In this document: one piece after another, positions 18,592 to 27,507 of the stretch
Layout: each line of letters opens with the position of its first letter
Position numbering within the stretch: the stretch's first letter is position 1
DNA from: Actinobacteria bacterium casp-actino5
Lineage (GTDB): Bacteria > Actinomycetota > Acidimicrobiia > Acidimicrobiales > Ilumatobacteraceae
DNA length: 64,000 nt
Assembly (NCBI GenBank): GCA_001510385.1
Contig: LFFE01000017.1
Location: 99,134-163,133 of the forward strand
Direction: 5' to 3'
Made by a program: the position numbers and the translations under genes
The notes under the pieces: generated by a model
Seen by the model: the letters and a program-made list of their open reading frames with translations, nothing else
Told to the model about the DNA's origin: nothing
The model's database searches: none

Positions 18592-20052
18592 TCATGGGCG
18601 AACAGCCACGGTCACTGGGTCGCTTCCCATTTCGCCATTCACCCATCCACCAATCATTGAGGAAAACAAACCTGCCCCGCCACCGGCATGCGCCAGCAGG
18701 ATTCCTCCAGGTCGAAATTTAGGAAGAGCAGGAGCATCAGCAAAACCTGCGGGAACACCCTCTGCGATGCCGCCAACACCCCTCGCAAGTTCAGCGCCAG
18801 GACGAGTAGTAGCGGCGTACAGCGCCTCAAGCACCTCGGCGTCACTCCACTTCGCTTCATGGAAAATTCGAGAATGATCCGGGCTTATAACCAATACGAC
18901 GTCAAACCCGATGACAAGTTTGGGGTTATGCATCCCCATCAGGGCATCGGCAAGGGTCGCAACAAGTTGTTCTGGTGTCCGGGCAAGTTGGTCAACAACA
19001 CACTTCGGGCCCTCACCGGCGAAGACCGTGATGGCGTCGGTGCCTTCCGGCATACCTCGCTGAACCGACAGGGGTTGAAACGGAGAACCCACCTCATCCT
19101 CGGCAAAGCAGAACGAAATCTTTCCGGGACTGCCGTGGGTCGCGCGATCAACCTCGCCTGGCCGTCCTCCGCCGACATTTCGAATGACAAGTTGCACAGC
19201 ACGACCAATTGTCAGGTTCGCTCGATTTCCCTGACCGAATACATTGATGCCGGAATTCATACCGATGGCCTTCGTTCCAGGGCCGTTACATATCAACACA
19301 GGCCCAACCGGCATCGTCGTTGCAAGGAGTCCGTGCATGTTGAACGTGTCGTTGCAGACCGCCTCGATTGCAGCAATAACCCACGGCAGGTACTCAGGCC
19401 GACAGCCAGCCATGACCGCGTTCACCGCAATCTTTTCAACGGTGAGCTCGACAAGGTCGGGGGGGGCGATCGCAACAACTTCATCTGGATCCCGCGTCGT
19501 CCCTTCAAGCATTCGTAACACCCGCTCACGGGTCGGCGGGACAACAGGGAGTCCATCGGTCCAGCCTCGCTCGAACATTGCCTCGAAAGGATCTTCCGCC
19601 TGGGCAAATTCCACCTGACGAGCAGCCAATCCATCGCCAGCGAATTTCGCTCGAAGTGCGTCGACGAGGTCGGGGTCGACGCTCATCGAGCCGCAGCCAG
19701 GGCGCATCACGGGCAGGCTGGCGCCAAGATCATCAATGCCGGTGATTGTCTGCCATTCGGCTTGAGACCAACCGACTGTTCGCACCTCCTCTGAGCCTGA
19801 GCTCACTTTGATGAGCGTGGGAACAGTCTCGATGTCGTGATGCCATGAGAACGCGAGCTCGTTGTCGTGCTCACGATCAACAGATTCAGGAAATGCAGGA
19901 TCGTCCTGGGTGATAACCCGAATTGAGGTCGACTCAGTGATCTCTAAAATCACCTGTTCCACCATCTGGCAGGTCTCACAGTCTCGCTTCACCACAACTG
20001 TCAGTCCATCTGAAAGCGCTGTGGAGGAAAGTTCTCGTGCTGGGGTCGCCAT
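18592..20052 (-). CDS. Thioredoxin-like domain fused to UGSC-associated domain
   Basis: 486 aa. Residues about 17-110 form a thioredoxin-like fold with the redox pair CETC (Cys25, Cys28) and a cis-Pro (TVPTL, Pro78). From about residue 155 a large conserved domain begins with ERGWTDGLPVVPPTRERV, then MAGCRPEYLPWVIAAIEA, FGQGNRANLTIGRAVQLVIRNVGG and GSPGKISFCFAEDE. I know similar proteins mainly as neighbours or partners of UGSC proteins, without an assigned activity. The start MATPARELSS at 20052 is chosen because a 37-codon extension would run through the tRNA-Sec gene on the other strand. The selenoprotein gene starts 21 nt after its stop. A redox partner of the selenoprotein is the simplest inference. 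Confidence 0.8.
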   Translation of the reverse strand: MATPARELSSTALSDGLTVVVKRDCETCQMVEQVILEITESTSIRVITQDDPAFPESVDREHDNELAFSWHHDIETVPTLIKVSSGSEEVRTVGWSQAEWQTITGIDDLGASLPVMRPGCGSMSVDPDLVDALRAKFAGDGLAARQVEFAQAEDPFEAMFERGWTDGLPVVPPTRERVLRMLEGTTRDPDEVVAIAPPDLVELTVEKIAVNAVMAGCRPEYLPWVIAAIEAVCNDTFNMHGLLATTMPVGPVLICNGPGTKAIGMNSGINVFGQGNRANLTIGRAVQLVIRNVGGGRPGEVDRATHGSPGKISFCFAEDEVGSPFQPLSVQRGMPEGTDAITVFAGEGPKCVVDQLARTPEQLVATLADALMGMHNPKLVIGFDVVLVISPDHSRIFHEAKWSDAEVLEALYAATTRPGAELARGVGGIAEGVPAGFADAPALPKFRPGGILLAHAGGGAGLFSSMIGGWVNGEMGSDPVTVAVRP

Positions 20053-20075
20053 GTCTTCACGGTACTCTACGAAGT

Positions 20076-20168
20076 GGAGGTGTCCGAGCGCCTGGTGGGC
20101 TCCGCCGTCTTCAACACGGTTGGGACGGATGAACTCCGTCCGGCGGGTTCGATTCCCGTCCACCTCCG
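20076..20168 (+). tRNA. selC: tRNA-Sec (anticodon UCA)
   Basis: Acceptor strands GGAGGTG and CACCTCC pair, and G20168 is the discriminator; CCA is not encoded. The anticodon arm is GCCGT-CTTCAAC-ACGGT with UCA at the centre of a 7-nt loop. A long variable arm GACGGA-TGAAC-TCCGTC pairs perfectly, and the T arm contains GGGTTCGATTCCC. Length (93 nt), anticodon and long extra arm identify selenocysteine tRNA. It is convergent with selB (1 nt apart) and lies head-to-head with the thioredoxin/UGSC-partner gene, whose start codon is 23 nt away. Confidence 0.95.
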
Positions 20169-20169
20169 C

Positions 20170-21870
20170 TCATGGCTGACTGCCGCGTCCGCGAACTCGG
20201 CGATCACCAACACGCCGGGTCAGCATCATCTGATCAAGGCAATTTGCAAGCGGCAGTGCGTGCTTTCTTGTTACGCCAAGAGCATCCCGTAGTTCAGCGA
20301 CTGTGAACCCGTCTGGGTCAGCACCCCACAGCAATTCAAGAACTGGTTGAAGTCCGCGCAACACCTCGGTATGGAAGTACACGCCATCGTGGCCAATCAG
20401 CACACCGAGACGGACCAGTCGCGCAACGACAGGTCGATCTGCACTGTCGATTGGCCCCGCTGCAACACCTTCCACAAGGAAACGATCGATGAGCGGCGAC
20501 TCAAGAGCCGGATCGACCCCTCCAAGCCGCGCAACTCCATGCTCGATAACAACACCATCGATTGAACTCAATAGTGAACGTTCAATCTCGGTGCACTCAG
20601 CGACATCGAACGGGGCGGTGCCAAGCCGTTCACGGAGCGAGCGAAGAGTTGATTCCACAACAGTTGACGCCGCGGTCCAAGGGCCAGCCACAGGCGCCAC
20701 GTCGAGCCCAGTGAGTCGCCGGGCCTCAGCGATCGTGATCCAGCCGTGAGCAATCAATTGCTGTTCAACTGACCCATCTGGAAACGATCGAGACGGTGAC
20801 GAAATCGGTGCAACATCATTAACGATCGCCACTCCGACGACCTCTCCCACTCCCTGGTCGCGCAGCACCAGACGATCTTGCGGACGGAGCGGAAGAGGGT
20901 CGTCAAACCTCATTCGATACCAATTCCGATGTGCGTTGTCCGCCCCGCCAACTGGACGAAGGTTGACATCTCGACGCGCTGAACCAATATGCGCGCTGAA
21001 GCCCTTCCCGTTCCGAATACTTGAACCTTCTAACAAATCGAGTACTACATCAACCGCGGTGGTATTCTGCCACTCTCCCTCTTCGACAAGTGCATCACCC
21101 CGCTCAAGCTCAGTGGTTGAAAGTCCGGAAACATTCACCGCGATCCGACTGACGGCAGCAACCTGCTCACATTCCACTCCGTGCCGCTGCACCCCCCGAA
21201 CCGTCACCGAGCGGTCAGAACTAACAAGCACCAACTCACTGCCAACCGACACGCAACCCGACGAGAGAGTTCCAGTAACAATCGTGCCGGCACCCGTGAT
21301 CGAGAACACTCGATCGACAAACAGACGCACAGGTACTGACGGTCGCTCCGATCGCTGTTCATCTACCGTTTGCACGACTCTCGCAAGTTCGTCAACGAGC
21401 GCAGCAACACCCTCACCCGTCACAGCAGATGTAAAGAACGGCTGAGACCACGAGATTGAAGACTGGCTGAGTAATTCGGTTACCTCGGAAGCGACCTGAG
21501 TGCGTCGTTCCATCGACACAAGATCAACCCGCGAAAGAGCAACTACCCCCGCCTCAGGCAGTGTCGCCTCGATGACTGCCAAATGCTCTCGTGTTTGCGC
21601 GCGGCCGCCCTCGACGGCGTCTACGACGAGCAAAGCAACTGACGCTTGAGACATCCCCGCAATCATGGTTTTGAGATAGTCCGCATGCCCGGGAACATCC
21701 ACAATGTCGAGGGTGGTGCCATCTGAGGAAACGACATGACCAAAACCGAGGTCAAGTGTGAGACCTCGCCTGAGCTCTTCCGCATATCGGTCGGGTTCGA
21801 TACCCGTCATCGCTCGCACAAGCGCCGACTTTCCATGGTCGACATGGCCAGCGGTAGCGATTACTGCCAT
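20170..21870 (-). CDS. selB: Selenocysteine-specific elongation factor SelB
   Basis: 566 aa GTPase that delivers Sec-tRNA(Sec) to the ribosome at UGA codons followed by a SECIS hairpin. G1 is GHVDHGKS (residues 8-15), then DIVDVPGHADYLKTMIAGMSQASVALLVVDAVEGGRAQTREH. The Sec-lineage GLTLDLGFG replaces the EF-Tu switch. The C-terminal half holds winged-helix domains, here somewhat shorter than in the 614-aa E. coli protein. It starts 1 nt after the selA stop, so it is translationally coupled. Confidence 0.96.
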   Translation of the reverse strand: MAVIATAGHVDHGKSALVRAMTGIEPDRYAEELRRGLTLDLGFGHVVSSDGTTLDIVDVPGHADYLKTMIAGMSQASVALLVVDAVEGGRAQTREHLAVIEATLPEAGVVALSRVDLVSMERRTQVASEVTELLSQSSISWSQPFFTSAVTGEGVAALVDELARVVQTVDEQRSERPSVPVRLFVDRVFSITGAGTIVTGTLSSGCVSVGSELVLVSSDRSVTVRGVQRHGVECEQVAAVSRIAVNVSGLSTTELERGDALVEEGEWQNTTAVDVVLDLLEGSSIRNGKGFSAHIGSARRDVNLRPVGGADNAHRNWYRMRFDDPLPLRPQDRLVLRDQGVGEVVGVAIVNDVAPISSPSRSFPDGSVEQQLIAHGWITIAEARRLTGLDVAPVAGPWTAASTVVESTLRSLRERLGTAPFDVAECTEIERSLLSSIDGVVIEHGVARLGGVDPALESPLIDRFLVEGVAAGPIDSADRPVVARLVRLGVLIGHDGVYFHTEVLRGLQPVLELLWGADPDGFTVAELRDALGVTRKHALPLANCLDQMMLTRRVGDRRVRGRGSQP

Positions 21871-21871
21871 G

Positions 21872-23185
21872 TCAACGCTTCAACGCGAGTAGTGCGTCGA
21901 TGATGTTGGCATCGTCTGTTTCGTGCACCGATCTCAAATCGATCCACGTGGCACCGTCGGCTACACGGGTGATCACCGGAAATGGTTTCGCACGTCGAAG
22001 CTGTTCGACGTGGTCACCTGAAACGACAACAGCGTGCGATGGCAACGTTGCTCCAGGTGCTGCTCCTGCGCCGACAACCGCTGATGACACTCGCGCCTCG
22101 CCGATACCCGCTTCAGCAATGATTCGTTGCGCGCGGCCTGCAAGCGCGTCATCACGAACCCCGACCATCGCCCAGAACGGAATGTCCTCTGTCACGGTCC
22201 GATCAAGGTATGCCAGCAACACCTGCTGGAGCGGAACAATTGCGTGATGACCGGGTCGAAGGGCACGCATTAACGGGTGCTTCGCGCACTCCTCGATGAG
22301 ATCTGAGCGACCAGCGATGATTCCGCATTGAGGACCACCTAGCAATTTGTCGCCACTAAACATCACAATGTCGGCTCCGTCTTCAATACTTTGCTTCACT
22401 GATGGCTCATCAGTCACCCAGGTAGGGAAGGGACGCATTTCAGATGGCAACCACGGGGCTTGCGAGTCGAGAAGCCCGGAGCCCAGATCAACCGCAAGAA
22501 CCGGGGGTAACGATGCCAACTCGCGTAGTGAGGCTGACTCGACGAATCCTTCTACAGAAAAGTTTGATGGGTGCACCTTGAGCAGCATTGCGATGTCGTG
22601 ATCTGGTGTTGAACACGCCTCTTCGTAATCCTCACGTCTCGTTTTATTCGTCGTTCCAACATCAATTAGTCGAGCCCCTGATCGCCGCATCACATCAGGG
22701 ACTCTGAACCCGCCCCCGATCTCGACGCTCTCTCCACGAGAGACTGCAACACCCCGATTCTCGGCCAATGCCGACAGCACCAGCAGTACGGCGGCCGCAT
22801 TGTTGTTGACGACTAACGCGTCTTCAGCCCCCGTCAACATTCGTAGCAACGAGGCGATTGCGGTGTGTCGAGAGCCTCGGCTTCCGTCTTGAAGGTCAAA
22901 CTCGACTGAGGTTGCCCGTTGCCCAGAAGTACCAGTGATTGGTGCCCGGCCAAGATTCGTATGCAATAACACTCCGGTTGCATTGATGACTTCGCTGATG
23001 AGTGAGGCATGGAGTTGTTCACATAGCTGGCGGGCCACCTTCGCAGCGTCGTCAGGTTGTATTGAAATTGCGCGCCGAACGCAGTCAACAAGTACCGCGT
23101 GCGGAAGATCGACTTCTGCTGAGAGCGCCCGGGCAAGCGCATCAACCGATGGCGGGCGCTGTGCCGTTTCGTTGTTACTCATCAA
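21872..23185 (-). CDS. selA: L-seryl-tRNA(Sec) selenium transferase
   Basis: 437 aa PLP enzyme converting Ser-tRNA(Sec) to Sec-tRNA(Sec) with selenophosphate. The PLP lysine is in FSGDKLLGGPQCGII (Lys about 280). INATGVLLHTNLGRAPI and DLQDGSRGSRH are typical of bacterial SelA. It uses the MM or second Met start. The selenophosphate donor gene selD is not in this window. selA and selB form a minus-strand pair whose transcript, if it reads on, crosses antisense to tRNA-Sec into the UGSC genes. Confidence 0.96.
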   Translation of the reverse strand: MMSNNETAQRPPSVDALARALSAEVDLPHAVLVDCVRRAISIQPDDAAKVARQLCEQLHASLISEVINATGVLLHTNLGRAPITGTSGQRATSVEFDLQDGSRGSRHTAIASLLRMLTGAEDALVVNNNAAAVLLVLSALAENRGVAVSRGESVEIGGGFRVPDVMRRSGARLIDVGTTNKTRREDYEEACSTPDHDIAMLLKVHPSNFSVEGFVESASLRELASLPPVLAVDLGSGLLDSQAPWLPSEMRPFPTWVTDEPSVKQSIEDGADIVMFSGDKLLGGPQCGIIAGRSDLIEECAKHPLMRALRPGHHAIVPLQQVLLAYLDRTVTEDIPFWAMVGVRDDALAGRAQRIIAEAGIGEARVSSAVVGAGAAPGATLPSHAVVVSGDHVEQLRRAKPFPVITRVADGATWIDLRSVHETDDANIIDALLALKR

Positions 23186-23212
23186 CCGACGCCAATGCGC
23201 TCAACCCATCGA

Positions 23213-24844
23213 CTACGAGAGAACGAAGCCGTCATAGTTATTCGCAACGACTTTGTCGAGCCTCCGCCGGTAACGAGGCGCTCCGCCGTTGTAAATCATG
23301 TGCCGTTTGATGTCACGGCCATCAACGTTTGAGTTGTATCCGGTAAACCAGCTTTTGGCGTTTCTCAGCAGCACCATTCCGTAGAGTTCTTCGATCTCAG
23401 TTACCCACGCATCTTGAGCTTCTCGGGTGCACTCAATGCGCTTGAGTCCGTTGTTACGCATGTGTCCTACGAGATCAGAAGCCCATTCAACCGAAGTCTC
23501 AATCGCCCGTGGGAAGTTCGTTGAGACTGAAGCACCTTGTGGTCCGGCGAGCATGACAAGGTTCGGGAAACCTTCGACCTGAACTCCTAGATAGGTTCGT
23601 GGCCCTTTCTCCCACTCGTCGCGGAGCCGGCGGCCATCTTTGCCGAAGAACTCAATCCGGTCGAACGCACCAGTGATGGCGTCAAACCCAGTCGCGTAAA
23701 TAATGAGATCAAACTCGTATGTCTCTGCGGAGGTCTTGATTCCTTCAGCAACAATTCGGTCAATTGGTTGCTCAGAAATATCGACGAGGGTCACATTGTC
23801 AAGGTTGTATGCCTCGTAGTAGTTCGTCTCCATCGGCACGCGCTGCACTCCAAATCCGTGATCCTTCGGAATCAGTTTTTCTGCCAGCACTGGGTCGTTA
23901 ACGCGTTCACGAATCTTGTTCGCGATGAAGGCCGAAAATTCGGCATTCGCGTCCTCTTCCATGAGCACTTCTCGATAATTCGCCAACCAAATTCCAAAAC
24001 CCGGCTTGTCATACAGGTCATCCCAGAACTCATAGCGTTCCTGAGCGGTCGCATCATGGAAGGATCCATCAGTTGGCCCATGAATAAACCCGCCCGGAGT
24101 TTCCGCACAACGCGCAAAGATCTCGTCGTAACGCTTTCTGATATCCGCCATTTCCTCATCGCTGATGAGGCCGTTCTTTAACGGTGCGCACCAGTTTGGT
24201 CGACGCTGGAATACGTGAAGTGACTTCACATTCTCTGCAATCGCTGGAATGATCTGCACCCCGGTAGCACCGGTGCCGATCACAGCAACTCGCATCTGCG
24301 ACATATCAATTGGTTCTTTTGGCCAGTTGTAGGTATGAAATGACTGACCGGTGAAGTCCTGCTGGCCTTCATACCTCGGCAAGGTAGGTGCTGACAGCAA
24401 CCCAATTGCAGGCAGCAACAAATCGCAGGTCATCACGTCACCGCCACCGAGGTGAAGTGTCCAACGGTTGGCGTCGTCGTCCCACTCAGCCTTCTCGAGT
24501 TGCTGATTGAAACGCATTCCATCACGAAGCCCAAACTTCTCAACGACGTACTGCAGGTATTTCAAGTTTTCTGGCTGCGGAGAGAATCGTTCTTTCCAAT
24601 GCCATTCATCAAGAAGTTCTTTTGAGAACGAATAGCCGTATGAGTAACTCTCAGAGTCAAAGCGGCAGCCGGGGTAACGGTTCCAGTACCAAGTACCTCC
24701 GAAGTCATCGCCTGCTTCAAGTACGAGAGCGTCAACACCAAGATTGCGGAGCCGATGTAGCGCATAGATTCCGGCAACCCCTGCGCCAATCACGATGACC
24801 TCGTGATGCTCTGCGGTGTTTGCACTCGACTTCTGATCACTCAA
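23213..24844 (-). CDS. Flavin-containing Baeyer-Villiger monooxygenase
   Basis: 543 aa. The FAD Rossmann motif is VIGAGVAGIYALHRLRNLG near residue 18, followed by GDDFGGTWYWNRYPGCRFDSESYSY. The BVMO fingerprint FTGQSFHTYNWP (FxGxxxHxxxW) is complete, and the NADPH motif is VAVIGTGATGVQIIPAIAE. It would insert oxygen next to a ketone, giving esters or lactones, using NADPH and O2. It resembles cyclohexanone/phenylacetone monooxygenase-type enzymes. It ends 27 nt before selA starts on the same strand, but nothing links its function to selenium. Confidence 0.92.
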   Translation of the reverse strand: MSDQKSSANTAEHHEVIVIGAGVAGIYALHRLRNLGVDALVLEAGDDFGGTWYWNRYPGCRFDSESYSYGYSFSKELLDEWHWKERFSPQPENLKYLQYVVEKFGLRDGMRFNQQLEKAEWDDDANRWTLHLGGGDVMTCDLLLPAIGLLSAPTLPRYEGQQDFTGQSFHTYNWPKEPIDMSQMRVAVIGTGATGVQIIPAIAENVKSLHVFQRRPNWCAPLKNGLISDEEMADIRKRYDEIFARCAETPGGFIHGPTDGSFHDATAQERYEFWDDLYDKPGFGIWLANYREVLMEEDANAEFSAFIANKIRERVNDPVLAEKLIPKDHGFGVQRVPMETNYYEAYNLDNVTLVDISEQPIDRIVAEGIKTSAETYEFDLIIYATGFDAITGAFDRIEFFGKDGRRLRDEWEKGPRTYLGVQVEGFPNLVMLAGPQGASVSTNFPRAIETSVEWASDLVGHMRNNGLKRIECTREAQDAWVTEIEELYGMVLLRNAKSWFTGYNSNVDGRDIKRHMIYNGGAPRYRRRLDKVVANNYDGFVLS

Positions 24845-24975
24845 TGTGGTTCCCCTTTGGTTTCTTCCTGAACGCTAGACGCCACACCGCAATTCACTTC
24901 AAACGGAGCACACCGAGGCCATACTGGTTTCCTCATTTTGCTACGTTCTGAATACCGAAATGAGTGGGGGAATTC

Positions 24976-25830
24976 ATGGGGGAAGCAGTTCGAGTTGTCG
25001 ATGCCAATGGTGTACGAACCATGACGTTGTGCCGGCCAAAGGAGTACAACACCATCACTCCCCAGCTTCGTGACGAACTTGGAGCGGCAATTGATTCCGC
25101 TCAACACGACCCCAACATCCGGGTGTTGCTTCTCGATGCCGAGGGGCCAGCATTCTGTGCGGGATACGACCTCGGTTGGGCGACGGGCGAGCAAGCAGCT
25201 GAGAGCGCGTCAACGGATCACCGCGCCTGGGACTCCGCGTCAGACCTTCACATGATCGGCGAGTTTGCTGCCACGTGGGCAAAACTGCATGATTCAGTGA
25301 AGCCCACCATCGCTGCGGTCACTGGCTGGTGTATCGCCGGTGGAACCAACATTGTGTTCAACGCCCACATGATCATTGCCAGCGAGTCTGCTCGTTTCGG
25401 TTACCCACCCTCACGCGTGTGGGGCATCCCCGAGGCGCCTTGGACATGGGTGGCTCGAATGGGGTTGCAACGGGCGCGTCGTTTCATGCTGACCGGCGAT
25501 GAGATCACTGCACGCATGGCACTCGACATGGGATTAGTGCTCGAGCTCACCGATGATGACAAACTTTCCGACGCAGCCAGAGAACTCGCGAACCGCGTGG
25601 CACAAGTACCAGCCAGCCAGCTTGAGATGATCACGCGATCACTCAATGCGGTCGCCGATCACATGTATGACCCTCCAGCATCTCGGCGTCTCGGAACACT
25701 TTTCGATGGTGTTGCCCGACATAGCCAAGAGGGCGATGACTTTGTTGCCCGCGCCGAAGAGGTTGGGTTCAGAGAAGCCGTCCGAGAACGAGATCGGCCA
25801 TTTGGCGATTACGGCGAACGAAAGAATTAA
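24976..25830 (+). CDS. Enoyl-CoA hydratase/isomerase family protein
   Basis: 284 aa crotonase fold with PAFCAGYDLG and VTGWCIAGGTNIVFNAHMIIASESARFGYPPSRVWGIPEAP marking the oxyanion hole and CoA pocket. Glu residues typical of classical hydratases are not obvious, so the exact reaction is open. ATG at 24976 has GGGGGA 6 nt upstream; a GTG 4 codons earlier is possible. It precedes an acyl-CoA synthetase on the same strand (43 nt gap), suggesting a small catabolic operon. Confidence 0.86.
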   Translation: MGEAVRVVDANGVRTMTLCRPKEYNTITPQLRDELGAAIDSAQHDPNIRVLLLDAEGPAFCAGYDLGWATGEQAAESASTDHRAWDSASDLHMIGEFAATWAKLHDSVKPTIAAVTGWCIAGGTNIVFNAHMIIASESARFGYPPSRVWGIPEAPWTWVARMGLQRARRFMLTGDEITARMALDMGLVLELTDDDKLSDAARELANRVAQVPASQLEMITRSLNAVADHMYDPPASRRLGTLFDGVARHSQEGDDFVARAEEVGFREAVRERDRPFGDYGERKN

Positions 25831-25873
25831 CCCAGCAACAACACCTCACGTTTCACCGCGAAGGATGCATGAC

Positions 25874-27478
25874 ATGACGACTCCACCCCTAAAAATAAGC
25901 CACACGGTTGGCCCAACCGCTCCGCCAATTCTTGATCTTACGATTGGCGATGTCCTTCGACGCGCCGCCGCAGAGCGACCGGACCAGCCCGCACTCATCG
26001 CCTCGAATACGGGTGCGACGTGGACCTTCGTTGAGTTGTTGTCTGATGCTGAGGCAGTCGCTCGAGACCTCGTCGACCGATTCGAACCTCACAGTCGAAT
26101 CGCGATTTGGGCTCAGAACCTTCCTGAATGGGTTATCGCTGAATATGCGATTGCCCTTGCCGGAATGGTGATCGTCACCGTCAATCCAAACCTGCTCGAA
26201 GACGAAGCGGCGTATGTCTTCAACCAGTCGAAATCTGCTGGAGTGATCGCGTCGAGCAGTTATCGCGGAAGAAACTTAGTGAGTACTGCTGAACAGTTGA
26301 TGGAGCGTTGCCCATCGGTGCGTGAGGTAATGCCACTTGGAGAACTCACCCAGGTCGCTGACTCGGCGAGATCATCGACTACCACCCTTCCGCAGCCGGA
26401 CCCAAGTGACCTTGTCATGATTCAGTACACGTCTGGTACCACCGGTTTCCCGAAGGGGGCAAGCTTGCATCATCGGGGACTGGTGACCAATGCACTCCAC
26501 AGCACCCTCCGCAACGGGAGCAAACCGGGGGATGTCATGCTTGGTGCAATGCCGCTCTTCCACACTGGTGGCTCAGTGCTTGCCGTGCTTGCTTCTGGCA
26601 CCCGGATGTTGACGATCGTGACGGTCGAGGAATTTGAGCCCGGTCATGTGCTTGACACTTTCGAAAAGTACGCGGTCACTCTCGGTGGCGGGGTCCCGAC
26701 CATGCTGATCGCAATGATGGAGCACCCGACATTTAAGGATCGTGACCTTTCGGCTCTGACGACCATCACATCGGGCGGTTCAACCGTGCCCGCCGCTCTC
26801 GTCGAGCGGTTTGAACGTGAGGTGGGAGCAAAACTCACCATTGTTTTCGGGCAGACAGAGATGTCTCCGGTTGCAACGATGACTCGACCCGACGACGGAG
26901 TTGATGACAAAGCCAACAGCCTTGGCACCGCTCTCCCCCACGTCGAAATCAAAATTGTCGACCCTGAGGGCAACACTGTCCCGATCGGCGAACCGGGTGA
27001 ATTCTGCACCCGCGGCTACCTCAACATGCTCGGCTACAACGACAACCCTGAAGCAACAGCCGAAACAATCGATGCCGACGGCTGGCTGCACTCAGGTGAC
27101 ATTTGCTCGATGGATGAACGCGGGTACTGCTACATCGTCGGTCGAATCAAAGACATGATTATCCGCGGCGGCGAGAACATCTACCCCAAAGAAATTGAAG
27201 AAGTTCTCTATCGCCATCCCACCGTCGGCGATGTTGCAGTCATTGGGCTTCCTGATGACAAGTGGGGAGAAATCGTTGGAGCGGTTGTCCGGCCAAGTCC
27301 AGGGTCGACACCCACAGCGACCGAGCTTCGCAGTTGGGTAAGAGAACATCTTGCGCCTCACAAAACTCCTGCAGGCTGGTTCTCAGCAGATGAACTCCCA
27401 CTGACAGGTTCGGGAAAAATTCAAAAGTTCCGCCTCGTCGAGATGTGGAGTAATGGCGAGCTGAACGAAATTGCGTGA
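25874..27478 (+). CDS. AMP-binding acyl-CoA synthetase
   Basis: 534 aa ANL-superfamily ligase that activates a carboxylic acid with ATP and CoA. The P-loop-like A3 motif is YTSGTTGFPKGASLHHRG, and VFGQTEMSPVATMTRPDD, YCYIVGRIKDMIIRGGENIYPKEIEEVL and LTGSGKIQKFRL (catalytic Lys) are all present. ATG at 25874 follows AAGGA with 8-nt spacing; the open frame runs further upstream without support. Medium- or long-chain or aromatic acids are possible substrates. Confidence 0.9.
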   Translation: MTTPPLKISHTVGPTAPPILDLTIGDVLRRAAAERPDQPALIASNTGATWTFVELLSDAEAVARDLVDRFEPHSRIAIWAQNLPEWVIAEYAIALAGMVIVTVNPNLLEDEAAYVFNQSKSAGVIASSSYRGRNLVSTAEQLMERCPSVREVMPLGELTQVADSARSSTTTLPQPDPSDLVMIQYTSGTTGFPKGASLHHRGLVTNALHSTLRNGSKPGDVMLGAMPLFHTGGSVLAVLASGTRMLTIVTVEEFEPGHVLDTFEKYAVTLGGGVPTMLIAMMEHPTFKDRDLSALTTITSGGSTVPAALVERFEREVGAKLTIVFGQTEMSPVATMTRPDDGVDDKANSLGTALPHVEIKIVDPEGNTVPIGEPGEFCTRGYLNMLGYNDNPEATAETIDADGWLHSGDICSMDERGYCYIVGRIKDMIIRGGENIYPKEIEEVLYRHPTVGDVAVIGLPDDKWGEIVGAVVRPSPGSTPTATELRSWVREHLAPHKTPAGWFSADELPLTGSGKIQKFRLVEMWSNGELNEIA

Positions 27479-27507
27479 CGCCTAGATCTGGTCGCTAGCG
27501 TGCCGCT

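Noticed and set aside
20053..20163. N-terminal 37-codon extension of the UGSC-partner gene
   Set aside because: It runs antisense through the whole tRNA-Sec gene and has no thioredoxin-domain similarity; the Met at 20052 is a natural start.
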